Assembly (NCBI GenBank): GCA_030710605.1
Contig: CP092872.1
Location: forward strand, 94,856,737 to 94,920,736
Source: Cordylochernes scorpioides
Lineage: Eukaryota > Arthropoda > Arachnida > Pseudoscorpiones > Chernetidae
Reading direction: 5' to 3'
Length of the DNA stretch: 64,000 nucleotides
Within the stretch, counting starts at the first letter, position 1, and the number at the start of each line of letters is the position of its first letter. Shown piece after piece: positions 10,112 to 20,678 of the stretch. The notes under the pieces were generated by a model. That model worked only from the letters and a program-made list of their open reading frames with translations. It searched no databases and was not told where the DNA came from. Made by a program: the position numbers and the translations under genes.

Positions 10112-10594
10112 TGTTACGACGCTTCTCAGCCGTCGATGTTTGCGTTCAAGGTTTCTAAGAGAACAATGTGGATTCTTTAGGATACAGCTTAGTGCGGTAT
10201 ATTTATTATACGAGCTTAAAGAGTAGATAAGTAACTATACAGTAGAAGATTGACTTGCCTTCAATGCCCGCCACTAGAGGGATCCTTCTCCGCTACCGCC
10301 TTCCCGGTCAGTCCATACGGCCACACGTTCGGAGCCCACTTCTCAGACAGACTTCTCTCCCCAGACTGCCATGTCTTCTCGGCACACACAAATCCTCGGC
10401 AGGCCGGCCAGCTTCCTTCCACTGCGGCACCAGCTGGGCTCGGCTGATCCCTTCCCCACGGCGACGCCAGCTGGACTTCCCGCTGTCTGCCACCCCCTCC
10501 TCTGGAATTTTGTCAATCAACACTTCCGAGAAGGGGCCCTTCTTCTCTTGGCGTTCCCACTTCTTCCCTGCTACTTCTCTGCTGCATCGTTTCA
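10112..10594 (-). repeat. 5' LTR of the minus-strand element
   Basis: 483 bp, starting TG and ending CA, with no difference seen from the copy at 8011-8493. Flanked outside by ATAT and inside by the tRNA-Leu primer site. Confidence 0.9.
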
Positions 10595-11139
10595 ATATTA
10601 TAACAGCAAACTATTGCAAAACTTTGCAAGAAACTTTTTGTCTAACGATTTTGTACTTTTGAAAGTAAACTCTGTATCTAATGAATAATTAAATGTGCCT
10701 AGAATTCTGTAATGTTGACCTTTTTCATAAATTGACTGTCTCAGCCCTCTTGGCGCTTGTTCTGAAGCTTTCGTTAGGGTAACATTGTCTTTTTGAATTG
10801 CATTTTTTTTCACAATTTATTTTCTACAGGTAGAAAGGGAGACACAATTGTCATATTACACATATTTTGAATATAAAAAAAAATGAAAAGCACGATTTTT
10901 TTAATTCAAATAAATGAATTTCTTACTGTCCTTATATTTCAACAAAAAAAAATGTATACAAGGAGTGTTATATATTTTACAGTTTCTAATAAATTTTGTC
11001 GACTTTCTTACCTTAGAGCATGAATTCTATATATGTAATCTATTTTGGGTTCAAACATTAAGATAGGTGACATTGTGTATGGTTTTTCATTGACTTTCTC
11101 TTCTATAGAGAATAAACTTTAATTTAGAAACTATTATAT
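10595..11139. other. Spacer between two LTR elements
   Basis: AT-rich DNA without a supported gene. The short open frames here show no recognisable domain. Confidence 0.4.
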
Positions 11140-11381
11140 TGTGACGAAGAAATAATTTATTAATTAAATTATTCAATGAAACTATTCAACAGAGTATATA
11201 AATATATATTAATCTTTTATGTAAAATAATTATCAAAATATCTCTTTGCTTGCTTGCTCAAGATTCTCTAGCTGTAAATAGTTTTTGCTGACTTGTTAAT
11301 AATTGTCGACTTGTCGCCGTGACGTCATCAATAAATACTTTTACATCTTAGGATATTTCAAGGCTTGATTTCTACGCTACA
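11140..11381 (+). repeat. 5' LTR of the Ty3/gypsy element
   Basis: 242 bp, TG...CA. It contains TATATAAATATA-type promoter-like sequence and AATAAA near its end. Possible primer site ACTGGTGGAGAGACTGG follows directly; the tRNA was not identified. Confidence 0.92.
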
Positions 11382-11457
11382 ACTGGTGGAGAGACTGGAC
11401 CGATACCCATTAAGAAATAAAAGAAAAATTGATTCTGTTGAACCAGAAGAAACTTCT

Positions 11458-12579
11458 ATGAATGTAAAGAAGGAAGGTGCTCAGGTAAGCAACTACGTTG
11501 TTCAACATTTGCCAAGGAACCCTTCCATTTTCTCCGGGGAGGATGGTGAAGATCTTCAAAAATGGTTAAAAGGGTATGCACGTGTGGCAAAGTACAACCA
11601 TTGGGACGAAACCCTTTGTCTTACTAAAGTTTATTTTTATCTGTCTGGAACTGCTCTCAAATGGTTCGAGAACAACGAAGAAAGCATACAGACTTGGAAG
11701 GAATTCACATCTCAATTAGAGAATGTGTTCGGAAAAAAAGAAAATTCAAAATTGCAAGCGGAGAAGAAACTTAAAACACGGGCACAATTAAAAGGTGAAA
11801 GTACCGAATTTTACATCCAGGATGTCCTGTGCTTGTGCAAAGAGGTTGATCCTCAAATGAGCGAGGAAGATAAAATCTCCCACCTCATGAAGGGGATAGC
11901 TGAGGAGCTTTATCAAGCACTCCTACCGAGGGATGTACAGAGCACCGAGCAATTTATTACAGAATGTCGCCGTGTTGAGGCGCTCCGTTGTAGGCGAGTT
12001 ACCCCAACCAGATACGAGCGCCTACCAAATGTGGCGTCTCTCCGTGATCATGATGACAGGGCAGATCTGTCATCTATGATTAGGCAAATGGTTCGTGAGG
12101 AGGTACAGCGAGCATTAGCCTCTCCTCGAGAAGAACCAGAAATTTCTGCAATTAAACATATGGTGCAGCAAGAAATTGAAAAAAACATTGCGCCAATTTC
12201 TAGAAGTTTCCCTCAAAATAGAGCACAAAGACCATTACCAAGCCTTAGGTACGAGTTCCAACCCAGAAATTTTCAACCTAGACCGCAGCAGCCGAAACAA
12301 GTAAACGGAAGACGCGATACCAACGAATGGCGAACCACTGAAGGTAAGCCAATCTGTTTCCACTGCGGACGCCCTGGCCACGTCGTGCGCTACTGCCGTG
12401 ACAGGAGGAGAGAATATGAAGGAGAACAAACTTGGAATTACAAACAGAGATATAGGCAAGAGCCTAGAACATTCTATAATTCTCGGAGCAGCCAAGAGCC
12501 CAACGACGACCTGCCAAGAGAAAATATACGCCGCTACCGAAGCCCCTCTCCTTACACTGGCCGAAAAGGACAACATTAG
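11458..12579 (+). CDS. gag: Ty3/gypsy gag polyprotein, intact (373 residues)
   Basis: The frame is open from inside the LTR, but the first ATG is at 11458, giving 373 residues. The N-terminal half has the capsid-like helical pattern of Ty3/gypsy gag (FSGEDGEDLQKWLKGYARVA ... GTALKWFE ... W-x-EFTSQLENVFG). A charged linker and a proline/arginine-rich region follow. A classical CCHC zinc knuckle, CFHCGRPGHVVRYC, sits near residues 300-313. The tail is rich in RS/SP. Role: coat protein of the retrotransposon particle, binding element RNA through the knuckle. It is followed within 50 bp by an integrase tail because pol has been deleted. Confidence 0.88.
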   Translation: MNVKKEGAQVSNYVVQHLPRNPSIFSGEDGEDLQKWLKGYARVAKYNHWDETLCLTKVYFYLSGTALKWFENNEESIQTWKEFTSQLENVFGKKENSKLQAEKKLKTRAQLKGESTEFYIQDVLCLCKEVDPQMSEEDKISHLMKGIAEELYQALLPRDVQSTEQFITECRRVEALRCRRVTPTRYERLPNVASLRDHDDRADLSSMIRQMVREEVQRALASPREEPEISAIKHMVQQEIEKNIAPISRSFPQNRAQRPLPSLRYEFQPRNFQPRPQQPKQVNGRRDTNEWRTTEGKPICFHCGRPGHVVRYCRDRRREYEGEQTWNYKQRYRQEPRTFYNSRSSQEPNDDLPRENIRRYRSPSPYTGRKGQH

Positions 12580-12624
12580 TCTCCTGAGAGAAGACCCAGC
12601 CAGTCGCCTCGCCGTTCCTGTTAG

Positions 12625-12933
12625 GAAAAACTAATGAGACATTACTTCGGCCCATACAAAGTAACCCGAAAAATATCTGATGTGACCTATGAAGTTGAAA
12701 CATTCGGAAACCAGCAAGGTCGTAGTAAAACAAAAGATTTAGTTCACATTTGTAGGATGAAACCATATTTAAACCCAGAGGACCAGGAGGACCACCTAGA
12801 AGAGGACCCAGAAGATGACTCGACAAACTTCCAGGAAGAAGACATCCCCACTGAACGAACACAACAACCACAGACCCGCGTAGAGATCTCAGGCCCTATC
12901 ACCCGTTCTCGAGCCTTGAGACTGAGGATGTAA
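12625..12933 (+). pseudogene. Integrase C-terminal tail left after pol deletion
   Basis: Opening EKLMRHYFGPYKVTRKISD, the segment carries the GPY motif region of Ty3/gypsy integrase C-termini, then a DLVHICRMKPY stretch and a long acidic, Pro/Thr-rich tail ending at 12933. It is in the gag frame but cut off from gag by stops at 12577-12579 and 12622-12624. The zinc-binding and DDE domains of integrase are absent. Confidence 0.85.
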
Positions 12934-12979
12934 GTCTCCTTCTGAGCATCGGGTCGATGCTCTTTATAGGAGGAGGCTA

Positions 12980-13221
12980 TGTGACGAAGAAATAATTTAT
13001 TAATTAAATTATTCAATGAAACTATTCAACAGAGTATATAAATATATATTAATCTTTTATGTAAAATAATTATCAAAATATCTCTTTGCTTGCTTGCTCA
13101 AGATTCTCTAGCTGTAAATAGTTTTTGCTGACTTGTTAATAATTGTCGACTTGTCGCCGTGACGTCATCAATAAATACTTTTACATCTTAGGATATTTCA
13201 AGGCTTGATTTCTACGCTACA
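12980..13221 (+). repeat. 3' LTR of the Ty3/gypsy element
   Basis: No differences from 11140-11381 were seen. Preceded by the purine-rich tract AGGAGGAGGC at about 12969-12978. Confidence 0.92.
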
Positions 13222-13739
13222 ATATTGCATAAATCGCAGAGAGAGAACTATTGTATGTGCAGAGGTTCTGCTTTGTTGCGCTCTCTTATATAAAATTATT
13301 TTAAATGTACTATTTTTTTAATAGTCAGATATCTTTAAATTCAATACCTCTTGATATAGTTAGAATAAAAGTTCTTATTTTGAAGTATTTTGTGTTGTAT
13401 TAAGTCCCTAGACATTTAATATGCCTATTAATGGCATGAGTCATGAGGAATGCTAATGCTTTCATTTTATATTTTTGTTGTCATTAAAATTTATATTATT
13501 GAATGTAATATTTCCGTGAATTCAGGCTTAGGCTAAGAAATTTTCAATTTTAAATTCTTTTAAAGTTAAAATTATTGTCTTATTTTAAATGCATTGCAAT
13601 TAAGCTCGTTATCAGATTTTTCAAAATAACATTTAATATAGGTTGTTTCACAAATATTGTCAGAAGTGCGTTCTTTTCTCAAATAAGGGATTTATCCACC
13701 GCGACAATGTGTTTAATTATATTATTAATAATAAAATAA
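13222..13739. other. Spacer, AT-rich
   Basis: No gene, RNA or repeat was recognised. Confidence 0.35.
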
Positions 13740-14227
13740 TTAAAAGAGAAAACAAAAATATAACGTGGTGAGTTTCTTTTTATTAAAAATACAAGCTTTC
13801 AAGCAAAATGCTTTTCTTCAGGTAATCCAAGAAAAAATATGTGGAGAGGTAAATACACCCAACTAAGTAAGATTTGAAAATTAAAGCGGAATTGCCACGA
13901 ACAAGCACGTATCAACACACCTAGAGAGCGAGCGAGAAATTCAGTTTAAAATAAGTTTAAAATAAATAAAATATATACATAAATCGGGAAAACACTTGAG
14001 GTTAAAATTCCTTATGCGGGGTCCATGCTATTACAAAAAGCTATGTACTGCGGGGGTAGTTCTATTTTTCTATTGAGGCTTGGAATTTTATTGGAAACCA
14101 AAGCCTCCAGGACCAGTCGTTGATATTTTCCGCTTATGTTACTGTAAATACATTGGGTGCTGTGAAATCAAATGAATGCTGTGTTTCTGCCATGTGCTGA
14201 TAAATCTGGGAACGGCTGTCTTTGTTC

Positions 14228-14536
14228 AAAATTAAATGCTCAAATTGCGAACTACATTATGTTGGTGAAACCGGCAGAACCATAGAAATCAGGACTAAAG
14301 AACACAATAGAAACATCATGAACAAAGACAGCCGTTCCCAGATTTATCAGCACATGGCAGAAACACAGCATTCATTTGATTTCACAGACACCCAATGTAT
14401 TTACAGTAACATAAGCGGAAAATATCAACGACTGGTCCTGGAGGCTTTGGTTTCCAATAAAATTCCAAGCCTCAATAGAAAAATAGAACTACCCCCGCAG
14501 TACATAGCTTTTTGTAATAGCATGGACCCCGCATAA
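14228..14536 (+). pseudogene. GIY-YIG endonuclease domain of a Penelope-like element
   Basis: The frame encodes FKIKCSNCELHYVGETGRTI, then R-x(3)-EH and H-x(6)-H-like spacing. This is the C-x2-C / YVGETGR / R-x3-EH pattern of Penelope-like GIY-YIG nucleases, with a downstream glutamate in LVLEALVSNK. In complete elements this domain nicks target DNA at the C-terminus of the reverse transcriptase. The open frame begins with TTG at 14222 and lacks the upstream polymerase, so it is a fragment. The left arm encodes the same protein on the minus strand without its first ~30 residues. Confidence 0.83.
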
Positions 14537-14709
14537 GGAATTTTAACCTCAAGTGTTTTCCCGATTAAGGTATATATTTTATTTATTTTAAACTTATTTT
14601 AAACTGAATTTCTCGCTCGCTCTCTAGGTGTGTTGATACGTGCTTGTTCGTGGCAATTCCGCTTTAATTTTCAAATCTTACTTAGTTGGGTGTATTTACC
14701 TCTCCGCAT

Positions 14710-14775
14710 ATTTTTTCTTGGATTACCTGAAGAAAAGCATTTTGCTAGAAAGCTTGTATTTTTAATAAAAAGAAA
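14710..14775 (+). ncRNA. Hammerhead-ribozyme-like motif (Penelope tail)
   Basis: GGATTAC is followed by CTGAAGA, a short hairpin AAGC-ATTTT-GCT(A/T), GAAA and GCTTGTATTTT. TAC before the first box pairs with GTA after the last. The inverted copy at 13790-13845 has perfect AAGC/GCTT pairing; here one base differs. Layout fits a type I hammerhead with a very short helix III. Confidence 0.5.
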
Positions 14776-14808
14776 CTCACCACGTTATATTTTCGTTTTC
14801 TCTTTTAA

Positions 14809-15221
14809 CTTTTAAAACGTGGCTAAAGTATGCCTGATCCTAATAAAATAATTATCACATAGTTACTCTATACATTCAATCCAAGGCTTCTTAGAGATAG
14901 AAATCGCTAAATAATAATAATAAAATATTTTATGTTCGTGTATATACAATAAAATAATAAATTAAAATAAATATATAAACAATATATAACAGATCTAAAA
15001 TATTTATATAAATAAACTAGAATATATTGAAAAATATTATAAATAAAAAGAGTTGAAGAGTGAGGTGAAATTTGTTCTTCTTTGTTTTTTTAGAAATTTG
15101 ATATTTGACCAAATTTATATTGCATTTAATACATATACAAAGTTTACAAACTTAACATAACGTCCATTTATTTTAAAAAAGGGTATCGTTTCATTTTGTT
15201 ATAATGTCATAATCCATTATT
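14809..15221. other. AT-rich region upstream of the zinc-finger gene
   Basis: Low-complexity A/T tracts; presumably contains the 5' UTR or promoter of the gene at 15222, but no specific element is identifiable. Confidence 0.35.
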
Positions 15222-17066
15222 ATGGAAGTGAAAAGTGTAAAAAGCGAAGCACCTTATGATGAATTATTTTCAATTATCGAATATTTAATATCAACCGAGG
15301 ATAAAGTTGCGATTAAACACTACCAAGATATCTTGGAAGAACTTAAAAGAACTTCCAAATTACACACAATTAAAGCCGAACACTCTAATTCCGATCCAAA
15401 GTCACAAAATTTTAATGACATTAAAAGTAACGTTGATACTTCCAATGAAAAAATAAAATTGGTAAAGAATGGAAAAGTTTCTAAACCTAACAAAACTATT
15501 AAAAAGACATCTGAGAATGCTGACAAAACCGATGTCTTGACCAAAACTTCCAAAATAGAACTTAATAAAACAAAACAAATAAATAAAACGCGTGAAAAAT
15601 TGAAGAGAATTATTAAAAGAGTCAATTTAGCAGATAAAAAGCCACCTTTGAAAAAAGATGATAAAATAGATACTATAAATAAAACAAGTGGACCTACAGA
15701 TACAAAAAAATTGCCAAAACTGTCAGTTGAAACTAAAGCTAAAAAGGAAAATAAAGTAGAAAAAGAAAATTCAAAGTCAAGTGCTCCAAAACCCAAGCCT
15801 GTCAGAAATAATAGAACAAAAACAAACATTTCCAGCCCATCTGAATCAGAAAATGATGATGATTCAAAAGATTTCTTCTCCAATTTAACTGATTTTATAA
15901 CAGACGATGAGGACCAAGATAAAACACCTAAAAATGAGGATTTAAAGAAAAAATTGGATGTAAGTAGGAGATTAAAATTAGATCTAAAAGAGAAAGAAAT
16001 ACCAAAGAATAACTCAAAATTTCAATGCAAGGAATGTGAATATCATACAGATTTAAAACGGAGATTTGAAGCCCATATCAAGACTCACAAATACAAGCAG
16101 TTCAAATGTATACAATGCGACGAAGATTTCATCCTTGAGGAAACCTATAAACAACACATGGAAAGGCACATCAAGAATTTCTCTTGTGATTTGTGCGATA
16201 AACAATTTTCTAAGGAAATATCGTTAATGAATCATAAAATTAATAAACATCCGGAGACTCTTTTATCAGAACAACAACCACCCCCACCACCTGCAGTACC
16301 AGAAAAGGTACCAGAACAACCAGATAACCAAGAAAATAAACAACCAATCAAAACGGTACATACCCCAACATCCATCAAAATACGCAAATGCCCCAAATGT
16401 AACTTCTGGACAAATGCTTTACAAATGGCTACACATCTTGAAACCCATGAAAATGGGAATGAGGGGACGGGTGAACCAAGCAATGAAGTCGATAGAACAG
16501 CCGTAAACCAGAAAACAGAACAGATACCTAAGAGTATTCAAGAGAATACAGAGGACAGCTCAACTAAATGTCCGCAGGATAAGTCTGAAACTCCAACAAA
16601 CTCAAATGCTCAACCTAACGTAACAGAATGCAGTGAGATGGCTAATCAGCCATCTGATCAAATCAACAATGTCGCCGCGCAGGAGAAGCTGCCAGAAGAG
16701 ATGAACAACAACCTCCCTCAAGAAACCAAACAGTTTGTTTGTAATCTCTGCCAAAAGATATTTCCGTATTCTTTCTCCCTGAGGAAACACCGGTACCTCC
16801 ATACCGGACAGAAGATCAGGAGATGCCGTCAGTGTAAATACAAATGTCTTTCTTCCATGGCAATGGCCCGTCACGCGACCATGCACGCCAGATCCTACAG
16901 GTGTACCAGGTGTAGAAGCAGGTTCGCAAGCTGCAACCAGCTGAGGAAACACCACCTCAGGATACATAACTCCCAACGCAGCTGCGCAGAATGCCTGTAC
17001 AAGACGGCACACTACAAACTCCTTAAAATGCATCAAGCCAAATTCCATCCACCCTCGAATACCTAA
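15222..17066 (+). CDS. C2H2 zinc-finger protein, eight fingers, 614 residues
   Basis: The uninterrupted frame from ATG 15222 to TAA encodes a probable nuclear DNA-binding protein. Residues 1-50 may fold into helices; 51-260 are Lys/Asn/Ser-rich and disordered with an acidic patch at 209-233. Fingers (C,C,H,H): 269/272/285/289, 296/299/312/316, 322/325/338/343, 390/393/405/409, 507/510/523/527, 535/538/551/555, 561/564/577/582 and 588/591/604/609. The first three and the last four form clusters; finger 4 stands alone between proline-rich and Gln/Asn-rich linkers. A TGQK linker joins fingers 5 and 6. No KRAB, BTB or ZAD domain is seen. A strong donor-like CCGGTAAGT lies about 22 bp after the stop, so the transcript may be spliced in its 3' UTR. 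Codon use and finger integrity argue for a live gene; DNA target unknown. Confidence 0.85.
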   Translation: MEVKSVKSEAPYDELFSIIEYLISTEDKVAIKHYQDILEELKRTSKLHTIKAEHSNSDPKSQNFNDIKSNVDTSNEKIKLVKNGKVSKPNKTIKKTSENADKTDVLTKTSKIELNKTKQINKTREKLKRIIKRVNLADKKPPLKKDDKIDTINKTSGPTDTKKLPKLSVETKAKKENKVEKENSKSSAPKPKPVRNNRTKTNISSPSESENDDDSKDFFSNLTDFITDDEDQDKTPKNEDLKKKLDVSRRLKLDLKEKEIPKNNSKFQCKECEYHTDLKRRFEAHIKTHKYKQFKCIQCDEDFILEETYKQHMERHIKNFSCDLCDKQFSKEISLMNHKINKHPETLLSEQQPPPPPAVPEKVPEQPDNQENKQPIKTVHTPTSIKIRKCPKCNFWTNALQMATHLETHENGNEGTGEPSNEVDRTAVNQKTEQIPKSIQENTEDSSTKCPQDKSETPTNSNAQPNVTECSEMANQPSDQINNVAAQEKLPEEMNNNLPQETKQFVCNLCQKIFPYSFSLRKHRYLHTGQKIRRCRQCKYKCLSSMAMARHATMHARSYRCTRCRSRFASCNQLRKHHLRIHNSQRSCAECLYKTAHYKLLKMHQAKFHPPSNT

Positions 17067-17688
17067 AAAAAACAGCAAAAATTCCGGTAAGTTTTTAAAA
17101 TTTTTTTTTAAACAACCCAAGATCTTTTTTTAAGAATGTCAAGTTTCCATTGCCCTTGCCTTTTTTTTTTGTAACCCACAAACTTCAATATCCCAACCCT
17201 GTCAATGAATAACGCTAGTTTCTGATTGGCTAATAGAAGCAGCACCAGTTAAATGTAATATCATGGCATGGAAACAGCTGACCTTCAGAGTTTGTTTGTT
17301 TTTTATATAAAAAAAACATCACGCCTATAAATTTTTCAAAGAATGCTTTTGTCTATTACTTAGCCTTTTAAAAAAAAAAATTCTCCCTATCAACAAAACA
17401 AAAATATTCAATCAAATACCCTAAAATTCATCTTAAAAAAAACCTTATAAATAGTTATATTTACAAAATGTTTTTTTTTTCTTCAATGTTTGAAAAAATT
17501 TGAACTTTTTTTTTTTTCAAGCACAATTTTTTAAAATTGTATTTATTTACAAAAGAGTTTTTAAAATGCTATTTTTAAACATGGTGTTAAAAACTCTTTT
17601 GGAAATACAAATTTTTATGTTTTTTTTTTTTTTTTAAACCCTTTAAAAAATAAGAATGTTGAGAGATTTTGAAAATAATATATATATT

Positions 17689-17722
<34 letters not shown>

Positions 17723-19334
17723 CACTTATTAATATAATATCACAACTGAATAATAATAATAATAAAGTTTTTCACTTATGAAATTGAAAAAAGTAAACAA
17801 ATAATCGTCTGCAAGAGTTGTTGTTATTATAATCTGTTAATTTTGACAACAGTTTTTTTCACACTTGTTCTCTAAATTCATTTCTTTTTTTTTTTACCAC
17901 AGCAACTCTATATATCTTCCATTTTTTACAGAGAAATGATCTATTTTATATCTCTCTCTTGGTCATGTATCATCAAACTTTTCAAATTACTCTATTTAAT
18001 TTTTTTTCAGCGTCGTCGTATACATAAGAATAAAGGCAATAATTTTTTTTTTTTATTATTATTTAAAAAAATATATACAGAGCAGCTTCCACCAATATCA
18101 ATAAACCAATTTCTCAAAATGTTGAAAAAAAAAATTTGGCCCTTTTTTTTTTCAGAATTGTAAAAAAAACAGCTTTAGAGTGCCATATGTTATCTTTTCA
18201 CGGCTGATTTTTTAAAAGAAAAATGTAAAAATTATTTTGTCTCTGACATTTAAAATGTGTGGAAATTTCGAATAGTTATATATAATGTAATATATATATA
18301 TGTACCAAACTTTTTTTTTTTTAATATGTAATATATATATATATATATATGTACATGGTATATATGTAAAATGCTATATATGTAAATGTAAACAAATTAA
18401 TGTATTATAAACCCTGATCCCTCCAATAGAAGACAAAAAAAATTAATGTGATTTTTTTTTTTTGTAAAATAATTTCTCTATTTTTATCTCAACTTACCTC
18501 CCCCCCTCTCCTTCCCCTTATAATATATTGTGCTTCAAAAACAACAACAAAAAGGCCTATACAAATAATATTGATGCAATTATTTTATTTTTTATTATTA
18601 TTTGAAAGATTAAAAAATTACTACACACAATAAGTTACATAAATTATATTAGAAAATTTTTTAAATGAGTAATTGAAAAAAAAAAATTGGGAATTAGGAA
18701 AATGCCTTGTTTATTTCTCTCTCTCCTGCCACTTCTTCCCCCCTTCAACCCTATTGGTTTAAAATTTCTCGCATTTCTAACTGATTAATATACAGAGGCA
18801 ATTTGTACTTTAAGAATTGGCATGTTGAGTATAATGACATCTTCAAACCTCATTTTATTTTTTTTTAATTTCAAATTTTTTTTTTTTTAATGATAAGAAT
18901 TTTTTTTAGAGTTACTTAATCATCATTATTATTATTATTTTTTTTTTTTTTTGAGGGAAGATTCTTTGTTAAAAAGTTCTTTGGCATCATAATTTTTGAT
19001 GATGATGATTTTTTTTTTTTTAAATATGACTATTATTAAAATTACATAGAATTTAATGCCTATATATATTTATATATATATTGTTGCATACATATTTTTT
19101 TTTGAAGGGGAGGGGTTTTTCTTTACTCTCTAACATTATTGAAAAGTTATTGTTTTTTTTTATTTAAAAATTTATATTTTACTTTTTTTTTTGTTAGTTT
19201 TTTTTTTCTTCTTTTCTTTCTTCTTCTGTGGTAGTCGACTCATGTTGATTTAAATGTCAACTAAACCTATCACCCTTTTTACACGCTTATATTTAAACAC
19301 GAATATAAAAATTGGAAAAAAAAAAAACATTATT

Positions 19335-19368
<34 letters not shown>

Positions 19369-19640
19369 TATATGTAAATAAATTCAGCAATTTTTAAATA
19401 AATAAATGAATATATATAAATATGTATATATATAGAGTTAGACACCCTGTATTATGAAGGCAAGGTTAAATAATAAATAATCTTTTGGCAACTTCCTTTT
19501 TTTTTTATTTGTAGAGTTATTTTCTCTTGAGACTTATGGTTACAATTTGGTTTAAGGTACAATTTTTTTACAAATTTTAGTTGATATTTATTCCAAAAGA
19601 TAATAGCGCTTTGCCATCTAAAATTCTCATTGAGCGACTC
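17067..19640. other. Long AT-rich non-coding stretch with poly(T) and (AT)n tracts
   Basis: Many T(8-14) tracts and (AT)n microsatellites (about 17690-17720, 18290-18350 and 19335-19370). No gene is supported. It may be the 3' UTR or intron of the zinc-finger gene, given the donor-like site at about 17089. I see no clean transposon ends. Confidence 0.45.
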
Positions 19641-19654
19641 AAGGTATGCATTTA

Positions 19655-19897
19655 ACTTATTTACATATGCACCGGGTTCGATTCCCGGGTCCCCCTATTC
19701 CTGCAAAAGTCCAACCCCACCAGCGAGTGCAAGTAACCAAATGGGGCTCTGGCATATTTATTTGTAAGTGCAAAGTCGAACTGCTTTTTATATGTGTAGA
19801 CATGTGGTGTACTTACAGTAAAAGCAGTCGTCGACTACTACCCACCATGATTATCATGGCCTTGTACCACATGTGTACTAGGAATAATAAAAAAATA
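19655..19897 (+). mobile_element. tRNA-derived SINE, head truncated
   Basis: Starts in a T-arm-like GGGTTCGATTCCCGGG, followed by the family body: GCAAAAGTCCAACCCCACCA, GAGTGCAAGTAACCAAA, GGGGCTCTGGCA, ACAGTAAAAGCAGTCG and a tail with ATGATTATCATGG. Full copies on the minus strand at 23745-24040 and 33243-33533 define the family. Confidence 0.75.
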
Positions 19898-19944
19898 ATA
19901 ATTTGGATTATGGATTAGAAACACAAGGTATTAAGACCATATCC

Positions 19945-20295
19945 AAATAAGTAAATAGTGTGTGATGTTTCGGTAACGATGTTGTTATTATCATCAGACA
20001 AAAGTGTACTGAACGATTTAAAAACATGCTGTGATATATTTTCTTATTCAATACTCTTGTCTGATGGTAACAATGCTGTTATTGAAACGTGGCACACTAT
20101 TTACTTATTAGATTTGGTCTTATTAACAGTGTTTCTAATCCATAATTCAAATTATTATATATTTTTTAATGAATTCTGAATTAATGAATGATTATTTTGT
20201 CTGATGATGGTGACAATGCTGTTCCCGAAATGTCACACACTAATTAAATTTTTTGATTAGGTCTTATTTTCTTGTATTAAAATCTATAATCCAAA
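19945..20295. repeat. Penelope-type hammerhead-like repeats, three degenerate copies
   Basis: A minus-strand copy (about 19959-20010, CTGATGA box, hairpin, GAAACATC), a decayed plus copy (20040-20110, CTGATGG) and a better plus copy (20195-20245, CTGATGA at 20201, GAAA at 20227). All are followed by a TATTT-rich tail and the family phrase GGTCTTATT. See 22838-22899 for the best structure. Confidence 0.6.
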
Positions 20296-20678
20296 TTGTG
20301 CCTTATCAATTATTTTATTTAATAAAAATAAATAGGAATTTAACAGTTAGAAATCAGTTTCCTGTCTCAGTTGAACTCTCAGTTATAACTAAGGATCTCC
20401 AAGCTTTAGATGGTCTATACTCAATCTGGGGGTTGGTGGAGGAGTGGTTGTGGAGGCCGAGAGACTTCCTTCCAGCCTGCTGGGACCAGGCCATCGGCAA
20501 ACATACCCCAATGTGGTGTGTTGACTTATTAGTCCAGCGATGGCCCAGAAAGTATTTCAAAGTTAGTGTTTATTTGGTATTACTTCAAAATTTGAAATTA
20601 TTTTAAAGGCGCAAGATTCTTTTTGAAAATAAACAATTTCTACTGCCCTTACTGCAATGGAAAAATTAATGCGAGGGC

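Larger units (their letters stand above)
8011..10594 (-). mobile_element. Young non-autonomous LTR retrotransposon (minus strand)
   Basis: Two 483-bp direct repeats (8011-8493 and 10112-10594) that read as identical bound the element. Each begins TGTTACGACG and ends GTTTCA, so they start TG and end CA on both strands. ATAT flanks both sides as a 4-bp target duplication. A primer site matching tRNA-Leu lies inside the right (5') LTR and a purine tract lies just before the left (3') LTR, so the element is transcribed leftward. The interior holds one long frame with no protease, reverse transcriptase, RNase H or integrase. A related LTR end is at 52120-52197. Confidence 0.9.
11140..13221 (+). 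mobile_element. Internally deleted Ty3/gypsy LTR retrotransposon, young
   Basis: Two 242-bp LTRs (11140-11381 and 12980-13221) begin TGTGACGAAG and end CTACGCTACA; read by eye they are identical. ATAT flanks both outer edges as a 4-bp target duplication. A complete gag is followed directly by the C-terminal end of integrase: protease, reverse transcriptase, RNase H and the integrase core are deleted at a junction near 12600-12625. The element can be mobilised only by enzymes from an intact relative. It lacks an obvious env. Confidence 0.92.
13740..14808. mobile_element. Head-to-head inverted pair of Penelope-like element 3' ends
   Basis: An inverted repeat with arms of about 490 bp (13740-14229 and 14319-14808) encloses about 90 bp. 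The right arm plus loop encodes a GIY-YIG nuclease of the Penelope type (14228-14536). After the stop each arm holds the same non-coding tail, including a hammerhead-like unit (14710-14775 on plus; 13790-13845 on minus). A third copy of the tail is at 27427-27722. No reverse transcriptase is present in either arm, so both are 5'-truncated. Confidence 0.85.

Noticed and set aside
11365-11457. Longer gag start inside the LTR
   Set aside because: The first codon there is TTG and lies in the LTR; the first ATG is at 11458.
15320-15883. 187-codon antisense frame over the zinc-finger gene
   Set aside because: It is complementary to the Lys/Asn-rich coding region and is a shadow of it.
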